Source: JARRKC01 sp037388505
GTDB lineage: Bacteria; Acidobacteriota; UBA6911; RPQK01; JAPXNP01
DNA length: 64,000 bases
Assembly: GCA_037388505.1 (NCBI GenBank)
Contig: JARRKC010000020.1
Coordinates: 1 to 64,000, forward strand
Direction of reading: 5' to 3'
In this document: one piece after another, positions 43,554 through 52,100 of the stretch
How positions within the stretch are numbered: position 1 is the stretch's first letter
How the letters are laid out: each line of letters starts with the position of its first letter
Position numbers and translations under genes: made by a program
Notes under the pieces: model-generated
What the model was told of the DNA's origin: nothing
Database searches by the model: none
What the model saw: the letters and a program-made list of their open reading frames with translations, nothing else

Positions 43554-44048
43554 TCAGGATTCCAGCGCAGCCGGCTGCCGCCGTCTGAGACCGCGGCTCA
43601 TGACGATGGCGTCTTCGACCGGATCATGGTAGTAGCGGCGGCGGATGTCGATCTGACCGAATCCGAACCGCTCGTAGAGGCGAATGGCCGGAGTATTACT
43701 CTTTCGGACTTCCAGAAAGCAATCCTCACAGACCGACTGTCGCCCCCAGTCCAGGCACCTCCCGAGCAGCGCCGCGGCAATCCCGTGCCGACGGAAGGAA
43801 GCATCGACGGCCAGCTTGAGCAGTTCGAGATCCGGGCCGACGAGTCGGGCAAGGTAGAAGCCCGCCAGCGTCCCATCCGCGAAGGCAACCTGCAGCGAGA
43901 AGTCGTTCAGGGAGATCGCGGCGGCGTAGTCGGAAGCCGGCCAGCGACCCAGTCCGCAGAGGTCGTTGAGCCGCTGGATGGCCGCCGACTCGTATCTCTT
44001 AGCTGGTCGAATCTGCAATAGCAAGTTCAGCATCGGATGGACGAACAT
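43554..44048 (-). CDS. rimI: GNAT acetyltransferase, probable ribosomal protein S18-alanine N-acetyltransferase
   Basis: 164 residues (ATG at 44048; ATG at 44033 also possible). GNAT fold with VAFADGTLAGFYLARLVGP, the acetyl-CoA loop VDASFRRHGIAAALLGRCLDW, and LEVRKSNTPAIRLYERFGFGQIDIRRRYY, which is the RimI hallmark ending (EVRxSNxxAxxLYxxxGF). The overlap with tsaB upstream on the same strand is a common arrangement and supports the assignment. The C-terminal DAIVMSRGL matches RimI. Confidence 0.88.
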   Translation of the reverse strand: MFVHPMLNLLLQIRPAKRYESAAIQRLNDLCGLGRWPASDYAAAISLNDFSLQVAFADGTLAGFYLARLVGPDLELLKLAVDASFRRHGIAAALLGRCLDWGRQSVCEDCFLEVRKSNTPAIRLYERFGFGQIDIRRRYYHDPVEDAIVMSRGLRRRQPAALES

Positions 44049-44694
44049 AGTTGGCAGTCAGTGAGCCGGCATCGCCGACTTCGCCTCGCACGAATCGATG
44101 GTAACCAAGCAGGCACAGTTCGGGAAGGATCGTGTTATCGGAACGAATCAGAAGGTCCTTCGACCTCAGCGAAGCCACCGTCGAAGCGAACATCTGGGCA
44201 CCGTCTCCAACGAACAGGCAGCGCTCGCCGGGCAATGTCGCCAGCCAGCGCGCCGGCGGCTCTACCCGCTCCGGGTCGATCAGGAGGGCCTTCCCCCCTT
44301 CGTCGACCTCATAGACGGCCCCGAAAACCTGCTGCCGCCGGGCATCGATCATCGGAGCTACGCGGTGACTGACGTGCCTGAAACGGTAAGCCAGCGCCTC
44401 CAGCGTGGAGACTCCTGAGACTGGCCGGTCCAGCGACTGGCAGAATCCCTTCACCGTCGCCATCCCGATGCGCAATCCGGTGAACGAGCCGGGTCCCGAT
44501 GCAACCACGAAGGCGTCGATCTCCTCGAGAGCGAGTTCGAACTGGCCGAGAAGAAATTCGACCTGGGAGAGCAGGTGTTCGGAATACTCGAGCGGGCGCT
44601 TGATCTGCACGGTCCCGATCAACTCGGCATTGCGCGCCAGCGCAACTCCTCCACTATTGGTGGCGGTATCGACGGCCAGGAAGTACATTTCCAA
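43999..44694 (-). CDS. tsaB: tRNA threonylcarbamoyladenosine biosynthesis protein TsaB
   Basis: 231 residues. ASKHA-fold protein of the t6A37 tRNA modification complex, partner of TsaD. Motifs: FLAVDTATNSGGVALARN at the N-terminus, EYSEHLLSQVEFLLGQFEL, and FVVASGPGSFTGLRIGMATVKGF, the characteristic GPGSFTGLR block. The C-terminal half is divergent as usual. It overlaps rimI by 50 bp. Together with tsaC at 57215 it supplies part of the pathway; tsaD and tsaE are not in the window. Confidence 0.93.
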   Translation of the reverse strand: MEMYFLAVDTATNSGGVALARNAELIGTVQIKRPLEYSEHLLSQVEFLLGQFELALEEIDAFVVASGPGSFTGLRIGMATVKGFCQSLDRPVSGVSTLEALAYRFRHVSHRVAPMIDARRQQVFGAVYEVDEGGKALLIDPERVEPPARWLATLPGERCLFVGDGAQMFASTVASLRSKDLLIRSDNTILPELCLLGYHRFVRGEVGDAGSLTANYVRPSDAELAIADSTS

Positions 44695-44862
44695 TAGCTT
44701 ACTGCAAAACTCGATGGGACGGCCCGGGCCCTACGGGACTGCTGGGACCTATGGGACCCACGGTCCAGGCCGCTCGCCGTCTCATACGTCCTATCTGCCC
44801 CATAGCTCCCAGGCTGTCCCATTCTCCAGCAATTTTCAGGCTTTCCTGCTAATGTATCCGCA

Positions 44863-47364
44863 ATGGACAACCTGACCCCGATGATGCGGCAGTACCATCG
44901 GATCAAGCTCGAACATCCCGACATGCTGCTGTTCTTCCGTCTCGGGGACTTCTATGAAATGTTCTATGAAGATGCCGTCACGGGAAGCCGGGAGCTCGAG
45001 ATCACCCTGACATCCAGAAACTCGGATCGGGACGGGAATCCCATACCGATGTGCGGTATCCCTCACCACGCCGTGGTCAACTACGTCAGCCGCCTCCTCA
45101 GGCGGGGATTCAAAGTGGCGATTTGCGATCAGGTCGAGGATCCTCGACAGGCCAAAGGGATCGTTCGGCGGGAGGTGACCCGCATTCTCACTCCAGGCAC
45201 CGCCATCGACGAGTCGATCCTGGACGCCAGGGAGAACAATTTCATCGCCAGCCTGTACGAAACCGATGACCGCATCGGCGTGTCGTTTCTCGATGTCTCC
45301 ACGGGTGAGTTCTGGGCCGGGGAGCATTCCGGGGAAGGCGCGCAGGAGCAGCTCGCTCAGGAGCTGTTCCAGTTTCAGCCGCGGGAAATCGTGCTCCCGG
45401 AGTCCGGGGCGGACGACTACCGGAACCGCTTCGGCGACGCCTTCCCCTCCGCCGCCGTCCACACTCCCCAATCGGACTGGGTATTCAATCTGGACTACGC
45501 CCGCCGCCAGCTCCTCCAACAGTTCCAAGTGCACAGTCTCGAGGGGCTGGGCTTGAACGGTCACCTGGGAGCGCTTTCCGCCGCGGGCAGTCTCCTCTAT
45601 TACGTGAAAGAGACCCAGAAATGCCCGCTTCGGCACATCACGGGTCTGAAGTTGCTGGATGCGGCTCCCTTTCTCAGAATGGATGATGCGACGGTCCGCA
45701 ATCTCGAGCTCGTGCAGGGCGTGGACGGCAACCGCCGCTGGACTCTTCTTGCCACACTCGACCTGACCCGCACGGGCATGGGCGCCCGGCTGCTTCGTCG
45801 TTGGATTCTGCGCCCCAGTCTCGAGGTCGACGAGATCGAGGCTCGTCTGGATGCCGTGGAAGAACTCTCCGCAGATGTGATGGGTCTGAGTCGGCTCGGC
45901 AAGGTCCTGACCCGCATTCACGATATCGAACGCCTCCTCGGTCGCATTACCCTGGAAACCGCCAATCCCAGGGATCTCCTGGCGCTTCGGGATTCCCTCG
46001 AGCAACTGCCGGAGGTCTCCCGGCTCGCCGGTCAATACTCGAGCCGGATGCTGCGGATGGAGATCGATCCCCTGACCGACATTCGCGAGCTCCTCGGAGC
46101 CTCGATCAGTGACGACGCCCCGGCCGCCCAGTCCGACGGGCGCATCATACGTTCGGGCTACAACGCCGAACTCGACGAACTGAGGGAGATCGCCTCGTCG
46201 GGAAAATCCACCATTGCGCGGATCGAGGCGGAAGAGCGGAAAAAGACCGGAATCCCTTCGCTGAAGGTCAAGTTCAACAAGGTCTTCGGCTACTTCATCG
46301 AAGTCACGAAGACTCACCTGAAATCGGTGCCGGAACACTATGTCCGCCGACAAACGCTGGCCGGCTCGGAGCGGTATATCACGCCGGAGTTGAAGGAATA
46401 CGAAGAGAAGGTTCTGGGGGCAGAGGAGAAGATCCTCGGCTTGGACCGACAGCTGTTCATCGAGGTCCGCAGCCGGGTTGGATTGGAGGCGGACCGGATT
46501 CAGAGGGTGGCCCGTACGATTGCGCTGTTGGATGTCCTGAATGCGTTTGCGGAAGGTGCCAGAAAATACCGTTACGTCCGGCCTCGTCTGAACGAATCAC
46601 GGGCCCTGAAGATCATCGGCGGGCGCCATCCGGTGCTCGAATTCCAGGGAGGCGAACCGTTCGTTCCCAACGACCTGAAGTGTGACGTCGACGGCGATCA
46701 ACTCCTGGTCCTTACCGGCCCCAACATGGGCGGAAAGTCGACCTACCTGCGCCAGAATGCCCTGATCGTGCTGATGGCCCAGATGGGTTCGTTCGTTCCT
46801 GCCGATGAGGCGGAGATCGGTCTGGTCGATCGGATCTTCACCCGTGTCGGCGCCAGCGACAACCTGGCCCGCGGCCGGTCCACGTTCATGGTGGAGATGA
46901 TCGAGACGGCCAAGATTTTGAATACGGCCACGCCCCGGAGCTTCATCCTCCTCGACGAGGTCGGCCGGGGTACGGCGACGTTTGACGGGCTGTCGATCGC
47001 CTGGTCGGTGGCCGAGTACCTTCTGACCGAACCGGAGCGCCGGGCCCGAACCCTGTTTGCGACTCACTATCAGGAATTGACGAGGCTCGAGGGGCAGTAT
47101 GAGGGGGCCCGCAACTACTGTGTCACCGTCAGCGAGGGCGGCAAGGCGATTATCTTCTTCCACAAGGTCCTGCCGGGCACGGCCAACAAGAGCTACGGAA
47201 TCGAGGTGGCTCGGCTCGCCGGGGTCCCGGGCGCGGTTTTGGAACGAGCTCGCCAGATTCTGGGACGCCTGGAACGCAAGCAGCTCAACTTGACCGGACG
47301 TTCCCGCTCATCAACCGTACCCGAGGCCTCCCTGGACGACCTCCAGAAGGGGCTCTTCCAGTAA
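44863..47364 (+). CDS. mutS: DNA mismatch repair protein MutS
   Basis: 833 residues. Mismatch-recognition domain at the start with FFRLGDFYEMFYEDA (Phe-x-Glu wedge). Connector, lever (about 260-550) and clamp (KFNKVFGYFIEVTKTHLKSV) follow. The ATPase domain has Walker A GPNMGGKS at residues 619-626, STFMVEMIETAKILNTAT, and Walker B LLDEVGRGTATFDGLSIAW. It ends after SYGIEVARLAGVP with a short tail. Length is normal. Divergent from tsaB, with a 168-bp gap that holds a GGGACC-rich stretch. Confidence 0.97.
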   Translation: MDNLTPMMRQYHRIKLEHPDMLLFFRLGDFYEMFYEDAVTGSRELEITLTSRNSDRDGNPIPMCGIPHHAVVNYVSRLLRRGFKVAICDQVEDPRQAKGIVRREVTRILTPGTAIDESILDARENNFIASLYETDDRIGVSFLDVSTGEFWAGEHSGEGAQEQLAQELFQFQPREIVLPESGADDYRNRFGDAFPSAAVHTPQSDWVFNLDYARRQLLQQFQVHSLEGLGLNGHLGALSAAGSLLYYVKETQKCPLRHITGLKLLDAAPFLRMDDATVRNLELVQGVDGNRRWTLLATLDLTRTGMGARLLRRWILRPSLEVDEIEARLDAVEELSADVMGLSRLGKVLTRIHDIERLLGRITLETANPRDLLALRDSLEQLPEVSRLAGQYSSRMLRMEIDPLTDIRELLGASISDDAPAAQSDGRIIRSGYNAELDELREIASSGKSTIARIEAEERKKTGIPSLKVKFNKVFGYFIEVTKTHLKSVPEHYVRRQTLAGSERYITPELKEYEEKVLGAEEKILGLDRQLFIEVRSRVGLEADRIQRVARTIALLDVLNAFAEGARKYRYVRPRLNESRALKIIGGRHPVLEFQGGEPFVPNDLKCDVDGDQLLVLTGPNMGGKSTYLRQNALIVLMAQMGSFVPADEAEIGLVDRIFTRVGASDNLARGRSTFMVEMIETAKILNTATPRSFILLDEVGRGTATFDGLSIAWSVAEYLLTEPERRARTLFATHYQELTRLEGQYEGARNYCVTVSEGGKAIIFFHKVLPGTANKSYGIEVARLAGVPGAVLERARQILGRLERKQLNLTGRSRSSTVPEASLDDLQKGLFQ

Positions 47365-47368
47365 GGCC

Positions 47369-49003
47369 GTGGAACTCACCAAGTCTCTCCAGGATCGATT
47401 CCCTGCCCTGCTGCTTCTGGCGCTGTTCATCCTTCCCTTCTTCGTGCGGCCGGTCGCATCGACGGTCTGGGATGCCAACGAGGCTTTCTACGTCGAAACA
47501 CCGCGCGAAATGGTGGCCTCCGGCAACTGGATCCTGCCGACTTTCGACGGCGAGCCGCGCCTCAATAAACCTCCGCTCTCCTACTGGATCATCGCTCCCT
47601 TCTACCAAGCCTTCGGCGTCAATCTATTGTGGGAACGCCTGGTCATGGCTTTTCTGGCCGCGGGCTCGGTCCTGATTCTGTTCTTCGTCGGGCGGTTGTG
47701 CCTGGCCAGGCCCGGTTCGGCGCTGCTGGCCGCAGGAATCCTTGCGACGACCTTTCGACTGGTCGTCGTCTCCCGACGCCTGCTGATCGATCTGTTGCTC
47801 TTCTTCCTCCTCATGGCTGCGCTGCTGGCCCTGGCTCACTGGCTCATCGATCGATCGCCGCGGGCCTTCGTGGGAGCCTGCGCTCTACTCGGTCTGGCCT
47901 TCCTCACCAAGGGACCCGTGGCCTTGTTTCCACTGGCTGCCTTGCTGCTCTTCCTGGCCCTGAACGGTCGCCTCGATGATCTCTTCAAAGCCCCCTGGAT
48001 CGCGGGGGGAATCGTTCTCGCGGCCATCTCCTGTTCGTGGTTCCTGGTGCTCGGAGTGACGCACGGATGGCAAGCCGTGATCGATTTCTTCATGCAGGAG
48101 AATCTCGGTCGCTATCTCAACGTCGACTTCGGTCCCCAACGCGGCTACTTCTACTATGTGGGTGTCTACCTGGCAGACTTCTTTCCCTGGTCGGTCTTGC
48201 TGCCTGCCGTTCTCGTCGCCCATGCCCGCCAACGACGAAGGCCGTTCTCACGAGACCAGTTGAGCGGTTTTTTCCTGATCTGGTGCTTTGTTTATTTCAT
48301 TGTGTTCAGCTTTTCATTGAACAAGCAGGAGTACTACATCCTTCCCATCTACGGTCCTGCCGCACTCCTGCTCGCCGGGGCCGCCGCGACCGCCAAGCCG
48401 ACCCGCTGGGTGGCCGGTCCCGTTGCCGCCTTGCTGGTCATCGGCGGATTTCTCCTGGCCCTTTTCACCCATGTTCTCTTTCCTTCTCCCTGGTTCTGGG
48501 TCCCCGCGGTTCTGCTCATGCTGTGTACCTGGCCTGCGTGGAAGGGTCGTCTCCTGTGGCTGAGTGCGATGCTGTCACTGTTCTTCGCGCTGGGTGCTGC
48601 CGTCTATTTGCCTGACTTCGAAGCCTACAAGCCGGTTCACGCCCTGGCCGACGTGATTCGCCGTGAGACGGCTCGGACAGCGGGCCCATGGAAAGCCGGC
48701 TACTATCGAATAACAGCTCCCAGTCTGAGGTTCTACCTCGACGAGAACATCCTCCAGCTCTTCGATCTGCCCGCCGCAGCAGATGCCCTTCGCGAGCCGG
48801 AGCCCGTTTATCTGATCACCGATCAAACGGGTCTCGACGAACTCCGGAACGCTCTGGGCAACGACCTTCCCCACGTCGTCGCCTCACAGCCCCAGTTCAA
48901 GACCAATGCCCATCGTCTGTGGAAGATTCTGAGTGATCCGGAGACCTCCGACTGGACCAGCGACGTTCTCCTCGTCACGAATAGAGCCGCAGATTCTCCG
49001 TGA
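47369..49003 (+). CDS. ArnT/PMT-type membrane glycosyltransferase (GT83-like)
   Basis: 544 residues, GTG start 5 bp after mutS. Polytopic GT-C enzyme with about 11-13 membrane helices. The first periplasmic loop carries VWDANEAFYVETPREMVASG and GEPRLNKPPLSYW, the acidic motif and the KPPL signature of Arn-T-like lipid-A/oligosaccharide transferases. A soluble C-terminal domain of about 130 residues follows (FYLDENILQLFDL, PVYLITDQTGLDELRNAL). It would move a sugar from a lipid carrier to a lipid or protein acceptor on the outside. The acceptor is unknown. Confidence 0.88.
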   Translation: MELTKSLQDRFPALLLLALFILPFFVRPVASTVWDANEAFYVETPREMVASGNWILPTFDGEPRLNKPPLSYWIIAPFYQAFGVNLLWERLVMAFLAAGSVLILFFVGRLCLARPGSALLAAGILATTFRLVVVSRRLLIDLLLFFLLMAALLALAHWLIDRSPRAFVGACALLGLAFLTKGPVALFPLAALLLFLALNGRLDDLFKAPWIAGGIVLAAISCSWFLVLGVTHGWQAVIDFFMQENLGRYLNVDFGPQRGYFYYVGVYLADFFPWSVLLPAVLVAHARQRRRPFSRDQLSGFFLIWCFVYFIVFSFSLNKQEYYILPIYGPAALLLAGAAATAKPTRWVAGPVAALLVIGGFLLALFTHVLFPSPWFWVPAVLLMLCTWPAWKGRLLWLSAMLSLFFALGAAVYLPDFEAYKPVHALADVIRRETARTAGPWKAGYYRITAPSLRFYLDENILQLFDLPAAADALREPEPVYLITDQTGLDELRNALGNDLPHVVASQPQFKTNAHRLWKILSDPETSDWTSDVLLVTNRAADSP

Positions 49004-49133
49004 TTCGCGCAAGCAACGGGAGAGCCTGGTCTTTACGATGGATTCCGCAAATCTTAGAGATCGCCGAGAAAGTACTTTCGGGCCCGCATCAAATGTGACA
49101 GGATGCAACCTATCAGTGTAGGACTGGCATGTC

Positions 49134-52100
49134 ATGGCCTTGACGATCGGGATGACCAGAAACCAACGCGGGACGAAACTTATCGGACCTTCGTTGAGAC
49201 TACTCGCGGGACTGTCGGTCGCCGGCCTCCTCCTGACGGCCGTTCTCTCCCAGGACTCTTCCCTCGAAGTAGGCTGGGCCTGGATCCAGATGGAGCCGGA
49301 CCACCCGGTCTCGGCGACGGTTCTGTACAGCGGCACCGATGGCGACGGAGTGGTTCTCTGGGAAGCGGCCGTCGGCGCCGTCGAGCCGGTGCATCGCGGT
49401 CGTCTCTATGTGGAGACGACCTCCCGAACCCGAACGGCCGTTGCGTTAGCCAACCCAGGCAACGATGAACTCGCTCTTACGGCTATCCTGCGGGGAAGCC
49501 GCGGCCGGGAGATCGATCGACAGACGTGGACGCTTGCTGCTGGAGGGCAGGCGGCCCACTTCGTTGACGAGTGGTTCGATAAGGCGACGGCCGGGGACGA
49601 TGAGTTTCAGGGAACGCTGACGTTGGAATCCAACGATCCGTCGTCCCGGTTTGCTGCAGTCACGCTTCGGGAGAACCTCAACGGCCGCGGAGAGCCGATC
49701 TATGCGACACTGCCGGTCGCTCGGCTCGAGGCGACTTCGTCGCCCGTATCCATCGACCCGATTCTTGTCTTTCCTCAGATCGGCGTCGGGGCCGGGCTAT
49801 CGACCCGAATCATCCTTATAAACCCGAGCGACACGCCGATTTCGGGATGGATCGATATCTTCCAGGAGGGGGACCCGGTCGGACCGTCGCAGAGCGCGGA
49901 GCCGGCCATGCAGTTCACCTTCGATCTGGACGCCGACAGCGTATTCGGGATCGACGTCGTCAATATGGGCGGCATTCTGAGAGGCTATGCCGTTCTACAT
50001 CTACTGGAAGGGAGTACACTGCCCGCCGGTGTCGCCCTCTATCAGATACAGTCGACTGCGAAAGGTCTGACCGAAGCCGGAGTGCCGGCCATGGTCCCGA
50101 CGCGGCACGTCCGTATGATGGTGGACGATCTCGCTGCCAGTACCGGCATCGCGGTTGCACCGTTGTCCAAAGCCGCGATTCCGGTGCAATTCGATCTGAA
50201 GGGGTTGGACGGGACACTGATCGGCTCCACCGAGGAACTGATCGGCCCGCTGAACGGAGCCCGTTACGCCAACGAGATCTTCCCCGATCTTCCCCCAGGA
50301 TTCGTCGGGATTCTCGAAGCTTCGTCGGAGGAGACGTTCGCTGCCGTTGCGCTCAAGTCGTCGACCAACAGTCGAGGTGACTTCGTCCTGACGACACTGC
50401 CTGTCACCGATCTCTCCAATGCTCCCGACATCGACCTCCTCGTCATTCCACAGATCGGACTCGGGCCGGGTCTCACGACCCGCCTGATCGCCGTTGCGGC
50501 CGACGGATCGGGCTCCACCCGAGGAAGTGTTCATTTCATGTATCCGGGCGGCACCCCGATGACGGTGCCCGTCTTTGGCACACCACAAACGAGGGCTTCG
50601 TTCGAGATCGCGGCAGGCGGTGGGTGGCGATTCGATCCCACTGTGCCGGTACGGGCGGCCGACATTCTGCTCGACCGCGAGATCGTCATGGAGCCCGGCC
50701 AAAGCCTGCGATTGAGTCCGATCGTCGTGGATGATCGGGGCGTCCGCCATGAGTCGGTTCCCTTGCGGTTCGATGCCATCGGATTGGACGTCGCCACCGT
50801 CGATTCACAGGGGACGATCACGGCGCACAAAGCCGGCTTTGCGAGCATCGTCGTCGGCTGCGGTGATGTGGTTCGATCGACCACCGTGACGGTCGTCGCT
50901 ACGACCAACAGGACGACCGCATTCGCGGCAAACCACATCGACACCGACGACTCCGGCCGGCTCTTCTTCAGCAGCACGTCGAACCAGGTGATCCTGCGCG
51001 CCGACAATCTCCAGGGTGATGCAGTGGTCTATGCCGGGATCCCACAGACGGCCGGCTACCGGGATGACGCACGGCTGAACGCCCTGTTCGACGGACCGTC
51101 CTTCATCGCCATGGATCGCGACACGGACACGCTCTACGTCAGCGATGCCGACAACCACAAGATCCGCACGGTCGCACCGGATCCGACGGCCGACGTCGGA
51201 ACTCTCGAACTCCGCGGGCCGGATCTCGGTCGTCCTGAGGGGCTGGCGATCGATCGCGAAGGATATCTGTGGGTCGCCGACTCCGCAGACCACACCGTCG
51301 GTCGGATCGATCTCGAGACGGGCGACTATGAGATCATCGCCGGTCGCTCCGGAGAGCCGGGCTATCTTGACGGCACTGCTGGCGGGGCGCGCTTTCGATC
51401 TCCCCACGGTCTGGCGGTCGAACAGGAGTCGGCCCTCGACCGATGGTCCGGGGAAGCCCTAGGCCGGCCGGAGCCTCCCGTGCGCATTCTCGTTGCCGAT
51501 ACGGATAACGGCGTGATCCGTCGGATCACGCGGAGCGGGCCGGAGGCCGATGCATCCTGGGAGGTAGAGACCGTCACGTTCGATCTTCCTGTGCTCGAGG
51601 GACGTGGGGACAGTACTCGACTGCAGCAGAGCGCGGCCTGCTTTGAGTCTCCGTGGGGAATCTCGGCGGACGCTTTCGGAGACTTCTATGTCTCCGACAC
51701 AGCCATGGGAAAGGTCAGCCTGATTCTGCCGATCGGTTCAATCGTTCCGACTCTACCGACAAACGGCACTCCAAGCGACCTCGTCGCGGCCCCTGACGGT
51801 TCGCTCCTAGTCGCAGAGGGTGGTCAGGGCATCCGGCGGCTGACCTTCGGAAGCCCGGAGATTCTGGATGTCCGTTGGCTATCGCTCGGTTCGGGACAGG
51901 AGCGGATTACGATCCAAGGCCTGAATTTCGCACCGGAGAGCGGCGTCCTGGTCGATGCCCAGCTCATTCCGGACCGAGTCGTTGTCGATTCAGGGAGGAT
52001 CGTCTTCGACCTGTCCTCGGCCGATCTCAATGGCGCGAGGATCCGCGTCCAGAATCGCGGCGGGCTGGCTGAGTTCGCCGTTCCTTCGTCCGATTGCCAG

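Noticed and set aside
44701..44862. Regulatory element in the GGGACC-rich gap between tsaB and mutS
   Set aside because: Only short repeated words (TGGGACCTATGGGACCCA) are seen; no clear hairpin pair or hexamers. Too weak to list.
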